A stretch of DNA of 64,000 bases from Sinorhizobium fredii USDA 257. GTDB taxonomy: Bacteria > Pseudomonadota > Alphaproteobacteria > Rhizobiales > Rhizobiaceae. Shown here in pieces: positions 28,227 through 35,855 of the stretch. The notes beneath the pieces are model-generated. The model was given only the letters and a program-made list of their open reading frames with translations, made no database searches and was not told the DNA's origin. Location: the NCBI RefSeq assembly GCF_000265205.3, contig NC_018000.1, positions 558,001 to 622,000 of the forward strand, in the 5' to 3' direction. The position numbers and the translations under genes were made by a program. How positions within the stretch are numbered: position 1 is the first letter of the stretch; each line of letters opens with the position of its first letter.

Positions 28227-29111
28227 CTAGAGCCGGAACGACGGCTCTAAGCGGCCCGTGACTTCGATGCCGAGCTCGAAGGTCTTGCCGGCGTTGGGAT
28301 CGGCGGAGTGTGCCGCGTCGTCGAGATCCTGCCATGCCGAGGTGACCAGCAGCCTGTCTGCCCTCACGCCGATGAAGGCCGGGCAACTCGGCTGTGTCGC
28401 CGGAACGGCATAGCGGGCGACCTTCCGGCCGTCGGGCTTGTACACCTCGATGGCGCCGGCACCCCAGCGCGCGTTCCAGATCAGGCCGTCGGCATCGCAG
28501 ACCGAGCCGTCGATCCCGCCCGGTGCGGCGCTTTCGTCGGAAAGAATGACGGCGTCGCCGGTCGGCAGTGCCGTTGCCGGGTCGATGACGACGCGCATCA
28601 GGTGATTGACGTCCGTGTCGGTGAAATAGGCGGTGGCGCCATCCGGCGAAAAGCAGATCCCGTTCGGGATGGTGATGTTGCTGTAGAGCTTGGTTATCCG
28701 ATTGCCGGCGACGTGATAAATCGCGCCGGCATGCTTCTCGGCGCTCCGCCCCATCGTGCCGATCCACAGCGCGCCCGAGGCATGGACGCGTCCGTCATTG
28801 GAGCGATTGCCCGGCTTGTCCTCAAGCGTTGCGAAGGGGCTGAGCTTGAAGCTTGCCGTGTCGCGGACAAACAGACCCTGGTCCGATGCGATCAATTGCC
28901 GGCCGGGATCGATGGTGGCCAGCACGCTGCCGAGAAAGGGCAGGGGATGAATGGTCTTGTGTCCGCTTTCGAGATGGAGCTCGTGCAGCTCCTGGCCCTT
29001 GATATTGAACCACCAGGCGGTATCGGTGCGGGGATCGTAGGTTGGGCCTTCGCCGAGCTCGGAGGCGAAATCGCAGAGGATGCGGCCGGAAAAGGCGGCG
29101 AGGTCGGTCAT
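28227..29111 (-). CDS. SMP-30/gluconolactonase family lactonase
   Basis: 294 residues, six-bladed beta-propeller. Metal-binding features are the glutamate in ELGEGPTYD, the asparagine-aspartate in GNRSNDGRVHASG, NGICFSPDG, and DGSVCDADGLIWNARW. It should open the aldonolactone made by the neighbouring SDR dehydrogenase, giving the free acid for the dehydratase. Its ATG overlaps the stop of dgoA by four bases (ATGA), so translation is coupled. Exact sugar specificity is inferred from the operon. Confidence 0.9.
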   Translation of the reverse strand: MTDLAAFSGRILCDFASELGEGPTYDPRTDTAWWFNIKGQELHELHLESGHKTIHPLPFLGSVLATIDPGRQLIASDQGLFVRDTASFKLSPFATLEDKPGNRSNDGRVHASGALWIGTMGRSAEKHAGAIYHVAGNRITKLYSNITIPNGICFSPDGATAYFTDTDVNHLMRVVIDPATALPTGDAVILSDESAAPGGIDGSVCDADGLIWNARWGAGAIEVYKPDGRKVARYAVPATQPSCPAFIGVRADRLLVTSAWQDLDDAAHSADPNAGKTFELGIEVTGRLEPSFRL

Positions 29112-29749
29112 TCATGGCCTCCATAGACGGCATCATAGGCCGCGAGCGTGGCTACCGCCCGCTGCCTGACATCCGCAGCACTCATTCCGGGCTTATAGAG
29201 GCTCGAGCCTAGTCCGAAGCTGCGCACGCCGATCTTGGCGTAGTCGGCGAAATTGGTCTCCGAGACGCCGCCGACGGCGGCGATCTCCAGATCGCTCGGA
29301 AGCACCGCGCGGATCGCCGCGATGCCGGAAGGCCCGAGGACGCTCGCCGGGAAGAATTTCAGGCCGCTCGCACCCGCCGCCACAGCCGCGAGCGCCTCCG
29401 TCGGCGTGAAGACGCCAGGCATCGTCACCATGCCCTTCGCCGCGGCAAGCCGAATAACCGATGGTTCGACATTGGGGCTGACCATGAGGCGCCCGCCGAC
29501 GTCGTCAAGCTGTTCGACGTCAGCCGTCGTCAACACCGTGCCGGCGCCGATAAGGCAATGGGCCGGCGCCATCTTCACCGCTGTTTCGATGGATCGGAAA
29601 GGGTCGGGCGAATTCAGCGGAATCTCGATCGCCGTAAAGCCCGTTTCGATCAACGCGCCGACGACGCTTTCAGTCTCCTCTGGCTTCAACCCGCGCAGGA
29701 TCGCAATCAGCGGATATTTCATCGGTGGCAAGGGAATGCGGTTCATCAT
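29108..29749 (-). CDS. dgoA: 2-dehydro-3-deoxy-6-phosphogalactonate aldolase
   Basis: 213-residue class I aldolase of the KDPG/KDPGal family, a TIM barrel that splits KDPGal into pyruvate and glyceraldehyde-3-phosphate. Seen are the general-base glutamate in IEIPLNSPDP, GAGTVLTTADV, SPNVEP, and the Schiff-base lysine in ASGLKFFPAS. The LIAILRGLKPEE start is typical of DgoA rather than Eda. It lies ten bases downstream of dgoK and overlaps the lactonase start by four bases. A second ATG three bases later is possible. Confidence 0.94.
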   Translation of the reverse strand: MMNRIPLPPMKYPLIAILRGLKPEETESVVGALIETGFTAIEIPLNSPDPFRSIETAVKMAPAHCLIGAGTVLTTADVEQLDDVGGRLMVSPNVEPSVIRLAAAKGMVTMPGVFTPTEALAAVAAGASGLKFFPASVLGPSGIAAIRAVLPSDLEIAAVGGVSETNFADYAKIGVRSFGLGSSLYKPGMSAADVRQRAVATLAAYDAVYGGHE

Positions 29750-29758
29750 CTTCTTCCG

Positions 29759-30676
29759 TCAAAGGGGCCAAATGGCCTGGGCAGCGGTCGAAAGGCCGGC
29801 TCGCACGGCCTCATCGGCGTCGACAAGCTGGACTGCGAGCCCCTGGCTTTCGAGCGCCGCGCGATAGAGCGCGCCGAGCCGTCCCGAGCCGACGAGGCAA
29901 ATGCCGTTCACCGAGCCCGCCGAGGCGAGCGCCCCGGCGATCTCCAGGCCGATCAGCGTGCCGGACAGGTGAGCCTTCGCGTCGGCGGCGCTCAAACCAT
30001 GGAGCAACTGCCCCGCCCGGACGGAAAAGAGGAGGTTCGTCGCCAGCCCCGGCTTTTCCCGTGCCCGGGTGACGGCTTCGGCAAAGGCAGCGCTGTCGGC
30101 GGCGATGGCGTCCGCCTCCGCCACGGCATGGCTCAAGATCGTATGCTTCGAAATGGCGTCGAACAATTCGCCGGTCATGAAGGTGGAAAAGCCCTCGACC
30201 GTCTGCCGCGAAAGCCGGACCCACTTGCTGTGGGTGCCCGGCATGCACACGAGATGGCGTCCGTCGTCGAGCATGCCGGCCGCTCCGAGCAGCTGCGTCT
30301 CCTCGCCGCGCATGACATCCGGGTGCCGATTGTCGCGTTGCGCCAGGCCCGGCAGGATACGGATGTCGCGATCCACGTCCGGAACGGCAATCGCGTTTCC
30401 TGCGATGGCGCCAAGCGTTGCCGGCGTATCGAGATAGCCCGCCTCTCTCCAGCCCTGCCGGGCGCCGGCCATCCCGCAGATGATGATCGGCAGATGGAGA
30501 GGTGCCGAAACGGCGGCAAGATGGCTGTCAAGGACGGCATGGAAACCGGTTCTTGCCGCCGTCGTCATGCCTTCCGCACTGCGGCGCTCGGCGAGCACCG
30601 CCCCGTCTTCTCCGATGATCCACAAGCGGAAGCTCGAGGTCCCCCAGTCCACCGCGGCATAGTAGCCTGCCGTCAT
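29759..30676 (-). CDS. dgoK: 2-dehydro-3-deoxygalactonokinase
   Basis: 305-residue sugar-acid kinase of the ASKHA fold that makes KDPGal from 2-keto-3-deoxygalactonate. The phosphate-binding start is VDWGTSSFRLWI; CGMAGARQGW, LVCMPGTHSKW and the late CLVGSGRLGALYR follow. Its ATG at 30676 shares one base with the stop of the SDR gene (TGATG), indicating coupled translation. The frame runs on upstream through the SDR gene, but that part is not this protein. Confidence 0.94.
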   Translation of the reverse strand: MTAGYYAAVDWGTSSFRLWIIGEDGAVLAERRSAEGMTTAARTGFHAVLDSHLAAVSAPLHLPIIICGMAGARQGWREAGYLDTPATLGAIAGNAIAVPDVDRDIRILPGLAQRDNRHPDVMRGEETQLLGAAGMLDDGRHLVCMPGTHSKWVRLSRQTVEGFSTFMTGELFDAISKHTILSHAVAEADAIAADSAAFAEAVTRAREKPGLATNLLFSVRAGQLLHGLSAADAKAHLSGTLIGLEIAGALASAGSVNGICLVGSGRLGALYRAALESQGLAVQLVDADEAVRAGLSTAAQAIWPL

Positions 30677-31446
30677 CAAAACACGCCTCCATCGATGATC
30701 ATGGTCTGTGCCGTCATCGCCCCCGAGCAGTCCGACGCCAGAAAGAGGCAAGGGCCGACGAGATCCTCGGCGACCAGAACGCGTTTCAAGCACTGCCTCT
30801 CCTGCATCCTGTCGATCGAGTCCTCCGTCAGCCAGAGCCGCCTCTGCCGTTCGGTAACGATCATACCGGGCAGGATGGCATTGACGCGGATATTGTCCGG
30901 CCCCAGCTTTCCGGCGAGCGACTTGGTAAGACCGATAATGCCAGCCTTTGCGGTAGCATAGGCCGGTATTTCGGGCATGTTCAGCATGAAGGCGATGGAC
31001 GAGAAATTGATGATCGAACCGCCGCCCGTTTGCCGCATGACCGGCGCGATTGCCTGGGAGAGAAAGAAGAAATGCCTGAGGTTGACCGCAAGGCTTTCGT
31101 CCCAGCTTTCCCTCGTCACCGCCTCGAGCGGCTGCCGGTCGTCCCGTGCGGCATTGTTCACGAGCACGCGAATGGAGCCAAGCGCCGCGACGGCAGCATC
31201 AGCGGCCCTTTTCGCGTGCTCGACGTCACTAAGATCGGCGTGAATGAATTCGGGCCGCCGTCCCGTTTCGGCGGCAAGCTTGTCTGCGAGCGTCCGGCTC
31301 GCATCCTCGGCAATATCGATGAAGGCGACCCGCGCCCCCTGGCGCAGAAAGCCCTCCACCAGAGCGGCGCCGATGCCCGATCCTCCGCCGGTCACCAGCA
31401 CGCCTCGATCGCGCAGGTCGGGAAACTGACTGCTCGGCAGCGTCAT
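30676..31446 (-). CDS. SDR-family sugar dehydrogenase, probable D-galactose 1-dehydrogenase
   Basis: 256-residue classical short-chain dehydrogenase. The cofactor loop is TGGGSGIG; the NNAA motif, the catalytic serine in NFSS and the YATAK pair (Y-x3-K) are intact, and an acidic residue after beta-2 (FIDIAED) favours NAD. As first gene of an operon with lactonase, aldonate dehydratase, DgoK and DgoA, it most likely oxidises D-galactose (or L-arabinose) to the lactone. A very good Shine-Dalgarno AAGGAGG stands before the ATG. Substrate is inferred from context only. Confidence 0.88.
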   Translation of the reverse strand: MTLPSSQFPDLRDRGVLVTGGGSGIGAALVEGFLRQGARVAFIDIAEDASRTLADKLAAETGRRPEFIHADLSDVEHAKRAADAAVAALGSIRVLVNNAARDDRQPLEAVTRESWDESLAVNLRHFFFLSQAIAPVMRQTGGGSIINFSSIAFMLNMPEIPAYATAKAGIIGLTKSLAGKLGPDNIRVNAILPGMIVTERQRRLWLTEDSIDRMQERQCLKRVLVAEDLVGPCLFLASDCSGAMTAQTMIIDGGVF

Positions 31447-31483
31447 GGATCGGGAGCCTCCTTATGTTATCGCGGACAAGCAT

Positions 31484-31520
31484 GTTCCATTATGTGGAAC
31501 TACGCTTTATTTTCTGGAAT
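31484..31520. promoter_or_regulatory. Candidate IclR-family operator between the SDR and iclR genes
   Basis: A palindrome GTTCCA-N5-TGGAAC occupies 31484-31500. A further TGGAAT half-site follows at 31515-31520, one 20-base step (about two helical turns) after the TGGAAC arm. The element lies 37 bases upstream of the operon's first start codon and 54 upstream of iclR, so one bound regulator could control both directions. IclR-type operators are short palindromes of this kind; the assignment is by position and symmetry. Confidence 0.55.
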
Positions 31521-31553
31521 TATCGCGCCGGAGCTTTTATCCTGTCAAGGTCG

Positions 31554-32387
31554 ATGCAGGCGAAAGCGGACGAAATGGACCGTAAGATTGTGACCGATCT
31601 GGAAAGTGAAGGGCCTGGGACCGGCACCCTAGGGAAGGCGATGGCGGTGCTCGAGGCCGTCGCGACGGCGGACCGGCCCTTGCGTTTTACCGACATCCTT
31701 CAATCCGTCCGTCAGCCGCGCGGCACGCTGCACCGGCTGCTCGGGCATCTCATCGACGAAGGCCTGGTGGTGCAGCGAAACGATCTTTCCTACGAGCCCG
31801 GGCTGCGCCTGCTGAAGCTGGCCTATCGCTCCTGGTCCGGCAATCAGTTTCGCGATATCGCCGAACCGCATCTGCTGCGTCTGCATGAACTGACCGGCGA
31901 AACCGTCCATCTCGGCATATTGCGCGAAACCGAGATCATCTATGTCGACAAGGTCGAAAGCCGTCAGACGGTGCGGATGAGTTCGCAGATCGGCAAGGCC
32001 TCGCCGGCCTATTGCACAGGTATCGGCAAGGCCGCCCTGTCATCGCTTGCGCGGGGCGAGTTGGAGCGAATCGCCGCAAAGACGCAGTTCGTCCCGTTCA
32101 CCGAGCGCACGCATCGCTCGGCCACGTCGTTGCTAGCCGAGATTGAAGAGATTCGCCACCAAGGGCATGCCTTCGACCGCGAGGAGCATGAAGCCGAAAT
32201 CTGTTGTGTGGCTGCGCCGATCGTCGTTCCGGAGCATGAACTGGTTGCCGGCATATCGGTAACCGGGCCTTCCTATCGCGTCACCATGCCGCAATTGGCG
32301 GCTTGGGCCGCGGATGTGCGCAATGCCGCGGGGAAGATCGAAGAGGAGGCCCGATTCCGGTTGGGACCCGGGCGAGTCGGCCGCTAG
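31554..32387 (+). CDS. IclR-family transcriptional regulator
   Basis: 277 residues from the ATG at 31554, with a second possible start at 31575. An N-terminal winged helix (TLGKAMAVLEAVATADRPLRFTDIL, PRGTLHRLLGHL) is followed by the IclR effector domain (LHELTGETVHLGILRETEIIYVDKVES, SPAYCTGIGKAALS, GHAFDREEHEAEICCVAAPI). It is divergent from the sugar-acid operon with a shared palindromic spacer, so it is the likely local repressor or activator, presumably responding to the sugar acid or its keto-deoxy product. Confidence 0.92.
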   Translation: MQAKADEMDRKIVTDLESEGPGTGTLGKAMAVLEAVATADRPLRFTDILQSVRQPRGTLHRLLGHLIDEGLVVQRNDLSYEPGLRLLKLAYRSWSGNQFRDIAEPHLLRLHELTGETVHLGILRETEIIYVDKVESRQTVRMSSQIGKASPAYCTGIGKAALSSLARGELERIAAKTQFVPFTERTHRSATSLLAEIEEIRHQGHAFDREEHEAEICCVAAPIVVPEHELVAGISVTGPSYRVTMPQLAAWAADVRNAAGKIEEEARFRLGPGRVGR

Positions 32388-32502
32388 CATTGCTTTACGG
32401 TAAATTAGAAGTTTCGACTGGACGAGGCGGCTATAGATCGCTAGCTTCAACTTCACAGACCCGGTTCCACGACTGGTTGCAGGCTCACGCGGGATCCTGG
32501 TC

Positions 32503-32520
32503 CTTGGCGGAAGCGCCAAG
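32503..32520. repeat. Palindrome upstream of the first LuxR-type gene
   Basis: CTTGGCG and CGCCAAG are perfect inverted arms around GAAG, about 70 bases before the start of the LuxR-type gene. It could be an operator or an RNA hairpin in the leader. A second small palindrome TTTAC-G-GTAAA lies at 32394-32404, just after the iclR stop. Confidence 0.35.
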
Positions 32521-32592
32521 AGCGGTTTATGACGGTGAACCAGCCCGACTCGCAACGGAGCGAGCAAGCTGTGGGAGGCGAGCGGAACGATC

Positions 32593-33330
32593 ATGGATTT
32601 CAACGCGGACATTACCTCACTGGCCCTTCCCAATGGCCGTTTCATCAACGGCGCGATCGGCAATGAAGACGATGTCAAGCGCGCTCTCGACCAGATCGCG
32701 GACGCTTTCGGATTCCGCGGCTTCATGGTGTTGGCCATTCCGGATTCCGGTTGTCACAGCCTGGCTGCGCAGGCGCTGCTCACCTCTTGGACGGCGGAAT
32801 TCCTGCGGCGCTACGACAGCGCCGGCCTGATCGAGGGAAGTCCCGTCATTCAGCGGTTGCGCCGGAGCACCATTCCCTTCACCTATGACGCCCATCTCCT
32901 CGCGCGCAGGCGCGTGGATGGCAAGGGTGAGGCCGCCATCAGCGTCTTCGAGCAGGCTGGAATGCCGCGCGGTCTCTATCTGCCGGTTCACGACGCGAAG
33001 GGAGGTCGCGCGGCCATTGCCTTTGGCGGTGACAGGGAGGTGGTCTCGAGCGACGAAATGCAGGTGCTCAACCTCTGGGCAGGGCTTCTCTACAGCCGGC
33101 TTTGTGAAGTCAGGGCGGGTGACAGGCGCCGCCCGGGCAGTCTTTCGCGGCGCGAGATCGAATGTCTGCGCTGGGCCGCGGCCGGAAAGACGACCGTCGA
33201 GATGGCGCGAATCATGGCGCTCTCCGAATACACGGTGAACCACTATCTGAACCGCGCGACGCGCAAGCTCGATTCGGTCAACCGTGTTCAGACGGTCGCC
33301 AAGGCGATGCGGGCCGGCCTCATCAATTAG
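32593..33330 (+). CDS. LuxR-family regulator with divergent autoinducer-binding-like domain (first of a pair)
   Basis: 245 residues. The N-terminal about 165 residues resemble an autoinducer-binding fold (FGFRGFMVLAIP, EFLRRYDSAGLIEGSPVIQRLRRSTIPF), but the conserved acidic residue of the DPV motif is replaced (EGSPV) and the following PF-x-W tryptophan is missing (PFTYD). Binding of an acyl-homoserine lactone is therefore doubtful. The C-terminal GerE/LuxR helix-turn-helix is complete (LSRREIECLRWAAAGKT, EYTVNHYLNRATRKLD). No luxI-type synthase lies nearby. It resembles the gene that follows, pointing to an old duplication. Confidence 0.9.
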   Translation: MDFNADITSLALPNGRFINGAIGNEDDVKRALDQIADAFGFRGFMVLAIPDSGCHSLAAQALLTSWTAEFLRRYDSAGLIEGSPVIQRLRRSTIPFTYDAHLLARRRVDGKGEAAISVFEQAGMPRGLYLPVHDAKGGRAAIAFGGDREVVSSDEMQVLNLWAGLLYSRLCEVRAGDRRRPGSLSRREIECLRWAAAGKTTVEMARIMALSEYTVNHYLNRATRKLDSVNRVQTVAKAMRAGLIN

Positions 33331-33408
33331 TAGAACGAGCCTCGTTCCGGCCCCGCGGGCGTCAGGCCGCGTGAAACGAAATACACAGCCTTTTGCCTCG
33401 CAAGGGAC

Positions 33409-33437
33409 ATCATTGCCGATCCTCTGTTGGCAATCAT
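33409..33437. promoter_or_regulatory. Inverted repeat upstream of the second LuxR-type gene
   Basis: The arms ATCATTGCC and GGCAATCAT are separated by 11 bases and differ from perfect symmetry at one position. The element lies about 50 bases upstream of the start used here, in the right place for an operator, perhaps for one of the two LuxR-type proteins. This is a visual call only. Confidence 0.4.
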
Positions 33438-33485
33438 GCGCGGCTCGGGCTATGTGATATTTGATGAATGTCATGGAACGCGCGA

Positions 33486-34241
33486 ATGCAAGATACGATG
33501 ACGACCGGGATGTCTGACGTCGATCTACCCCGGGGCGGTGATTTCGCGTCTGAGATCGCAAAGCTGGAGACTCAGTTCGATATCATCCGCTATATGCGGC
33601 GGATTACGCAGATTTTCGGCTTCAAGACATTTCTCATCTGCTCGATTCCGCCGATCGACATGGAGCGGCTCTCGGCCGCTACCGTTATTTCCAATATGCC
33701 GGCCGAGCTTCTCAACAAGTACGACAGCCTGTCGATGCTGCGCTTCAGCACGGGCGTTCGTCGCTTGAGAGAGACCACCACGCCCTTCCGGATCACGCTT
33801 GAAGACTGGGAGAGCGAGGGTGGCAAGCCGGCCACCGCCACGGATTATATTGTGATGCTGCGCGAGAACGGCATCTTCCAGGCAAACTACTTTCCGGTCC
33901 ACGATGCCGAGGGCGGTCGCGGTGCCGTCATTCTCATGGGGCCGGAAGCCGATTTGCCGATGACCGCGGCGATGGAACTGCAGATGATCGCGATCCACGT
34001 CTACAACCGCCTCGCCGAGATCGGTTCCGTCTGGAAAAACAGCAACACAACCCTCTCAGAGCGGGAAATCCAGTGCCTGAGCTGGACGGCAGCCGGTAAG
34101 ACCAGCGCTGAAATCGCCGGGATCCTCGGCCTCTCCGAGCATACCGTCAATCATTACCTCAATCACGTCACCAAGAAGCTCGACGCCGTCAACCGCACAC
34201 AGGCGGTCGTGAAGGCGATGAAAAAGGGCTATATCAGCTAG
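33486..34241 (+). CDS. LuxR-family regulator with divergent autoinducer-binding-like domain (second of a pair)
   Basis: 251 residues from the ATG at 33486; ATGs at 33468, 33498 and 33510 are also in frame, and 33486 is favoured by GGAA seven bases upstream. The N-terminal domain (FGFKTFLICSIP, ELLNKYDSLSMLRFSTGVRRL) lacks the DPV acidic residue and the later tryptophan expected for AHL binding. The C-terminal helix-turn-helix is LSEREIQCLSWTAAGKT with EHTVNHYLNHVTKKLD, very close to that of the preceding gene. The pair recalls the VisN/VisR arrangement, where two LuxR-type proteins act together, but these are not identified as those genes. Confidence 0.88.
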   Translation: MQDTMTTGMSDVDLPRGGDFASEIAKLETQFDIIRYMRRITQIFGFKTFLICSIPPIDMERLSAATVISNMPAELLNKYDSLSMLRFSTGVRRLRETTTPFRITLEDWESEGGKPATATDYIVMLRENGIFQANYFPVHDAEGGRGAVILMGPEADLPMTAAMELQMIAIHVYNRLAEIGSVWKNSNTTLSEREIQCLSWTAAGKTSAEIAGILGLSEHTVNHYLNHVTKKLDAVNRTQAVVKAMKKGYIS

Positions 34242-34330
34242 AGGCCGCTGTTACAGGCTGCATTGCGGCCGGGGTGTTGTGCCTAAAAAGCACGCATGCA
34301 CAGGAATTAAGCGAACCTTTGCCCTGCGTC

Positions 34331-34459
34331 CGCGCCACCTTGGGCCTTTTTATTGATATCGCTAGCATTTCCCCGATGTTTGGAACTGGCACGTTTTCTG
34401 CATCTCCATTGCCAGTCCGCAGAGGGGACTAAAATAAGACAGCGCCCAAGAAGGTCGCG
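34331..34459 (+). ncRNA. Candidate structured RNA
   Basis: CGCG (34331-34334), ACC (34337-34339) and TTGGGC (34340-34345) pair in order with CGCG (34456-34459), GGT (34453-34455) and GCCCAA (34444-34449), giving a 13-bp interrupted closing stem. Inside, CCCC near 34371 can pair with GGGG at 34434-34437, and ACTGGCA (34385-34391) pairs with TGCCAGT (34420-34426). The large asymmetric bubble between closing and apical stems is A/T-rich. A terminator-like hairpin follows directly. It could be an sRNA, a 3' UTR of the LuxR-type gene, or an mrp leader. Strand is assumed. Confidence 0.3.
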
Positions 34460-34464
34460 AAAGC

Positions 34465-34538
34465 AAAAAGGGCCGCCGCCGACCGCCTGTGATCCCGGAT
34501 GTACGGACATGGGCGGTGGGCTGGCGGCCCTTCATTTT
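34465..34538. terminator. Terminator-like hairpin between the LuxR-type gene and mrp
   Basis: The outer stem AAGGGCCGCC (34468-34477) / GGCGGCCCTT (34523-34532) is a perfect 10 bp, and the inner stem ACCGCC / GGCGGT (34482-34487 / 34512-34517) extends it. On the + strand it is followed by CATTTTCT; on the - strand by TTTTT. It may end transcripts from either side or act as an attenuator for mrp. Confidence 0.55.
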
Positions 34539-34703
34539 CTCGTCTCTAACATTGGCGAAGCGCCCCGCCTCGATTATCTACTGCAGATGTACCTTAAATC
34601 GGATTCGATTTGAGGGTTACCGATGCAGGCATTCAAGCGTTTTGAGCAGCGCCTCGCCCATAGGCGGGGAATTGCCGAGGCGGCAAAGAGACAAGAGGGC
34701 GAC

Positions 34704-35855
34704 ATGCCGGACGTGACCAGGGAAATGGTTCTTGAAAAGCTGCGGAGCGTGCGTGGCCCGGACATGGAAGGCAACATCGTCGATCTGGGCTTGGTCTCCG
34801 ATGTGTTCATTTCCGACGGCAAGGCTTATTTTTCGATCACGGTGCCGGCAGACCGCGCGAAGGAACTCGAACCGATGCGGGCCGCTGCCGAACGCGTCGT
34901 TCGCGAGATGCCCGGAGTGAAGGCAGCCATGGTCGCGCTGACCGCCGACCGTAAGGCGGCGCCTCAGGCGGCCCCCGCACAACGGCCGGCGCCGCATTCC
35001 GGGCACGCGCATGCGCCGCGACCGGCTGGCGGCGCGCCGGCGAAGGCGGGCATTCCGGGCGTTGGCGCCATCATTGCGGTTGCCTCCGGCAAGGGCGGCG
35101 TCGGCAAGTCGACGACGTCGGTAAACCTGGCGTTGGCGCTTCAGGCGAATGGTCTCAAGGTCGGGCTGCTCGATGCCGATATCTATGGCCCCTCGATGCC
35201 GCGCCTCCTGAAGATTTCCGGCCGCCCTCAGCAAATCGAAGGACGGCTCATCCGGCCGATGGAAAACTACGGGCTGAGGGTGATGTCGATGGGCTTTCTT
35301 GTCGACGAGGAGGTCGCGATGATCTGGCGCGGCCCGATGATCCAGTCCGCTCTCCTGCAGATGCTGCGCGAGGTGGCCTGGGGCGAGCTCGACGTGCTCG
35401 TCGTCGACATGCCGCCCGGCACCGGCGATGCGCAATTGACGATGGCACAGCAGGTGCCGCTCGCCGGCGCCGTTATCGTCTCGACGCCGCAGGATCTGGC
35501 GCTTGCCGACGCGCGCAAAGGCATCACGATGTTTCGCAAGGTCGAGGTTCCGGTGCTCGGAATCGTCGAGAACATGAGCTATTTCGTCGCCCCCGACACG
35601 GGAAAGCGTTACGACATTTTCGGCCATGGCGGCGCCCGCAAGGAGGCCGAGCGGATTGGCGTGCCCTTCCTCGGGGAAGTCCCGCTAACCATGGCAATCC
35701 GGGAAACTTCAGATGCAGGCACGCCATTGGTGGTCTCCGAGCCCGACGGCGAGGTGGCGCGCATCTTTCGTGGTATCGCTGAGCGGGTCTCAGAGCAACT
35801 CTCGACCCCCGAGGGGAACCAAAACCGCGCAATGCCGAACATCGTCTTCGAATAG
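34704..35855 (+). CDS. mrp: Mrp/ApbC-type P-loop ATPase (iron-sulfur carrier family), without cysteines
   Basis: 383 residues from the ATG at 34704; an in-frame ATG at 34623 would add 27 residues. An N-terminal MIP18/DUF59 domain (EMVLEKLRSVRGPDMEGNIVDLGLV) is joined by an alanine-proline-histidine linker to a MinD-like ATPase: deviant Walker A ASGKGGVGKST, DADIYGPS, and VVDMPPGTGD. The position of the usual CxxC iron-sulfur motif reads VAPDTG after VENMSYF, and I find no cysteine in the protein, so the canonical bridging [4Fe-4S] cluster cannot form through cysteine. The family assists iron-sulfur protein maturation; the mode of action here is open. Confidence 0.9.
   Translation: MPDVTREMVLEKLRSVRGPDMEGNIVDLGLVSDVFISDGKAYFSITVPADRAKELEPMRAAAERVVREMPGVKAAMVALTADRKAAPQAAPAQRPAPHSGHAHAPRPAGGAPAKAGIPGVGAIIAVASGKGGVGKSTTSVNLALALQANGLKVGLLDADIYGPSMPRLLKISGRPQQIEGRLIRPMENYGLRVMSMGFLVDEEVAMIWRGPMIQSALLQMLREVAWGELDVLVVDMPPGTGDAQLTMAQQVPLAGAVIVSTPQDLALADARKGITMFRKVEVPVLGIVENMSYFVAPDTGKRYDIFGHGGARKEAERIGVPFLGEVPLTMAIRETSDAGTPLVVSEPDGEVARIFRGIAERVSEQLSTPEGNQNRAMPNIVFE

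Larger units (their letters stand above)
34242..34703. other. Long structured intergenic region before mrp
   Basis: No protein gene is convincing here. Two RNA-like structures stand out and are listed separately: a long-range stem enclosing about 100 bases (34331-34459) and a strong two-part hairpin (34468-34532). The 34535-34703 part is the leader of mrp and contains an upstream in-frame ATG at 34623. Confidence 0.5.

Noticed and set aside
32593..34241. Naming the pair visN/visR
   Set aside because: The flagellar and chemotaxis genes that flank visNR are absent, and similarity is only at family level.
34331..34459. Identification as 6S RNA
   Set aside because: The shape is suggestive, but I cannot match conserved 6S sequence and recall the rhizobial 6S gene being elsewhere.
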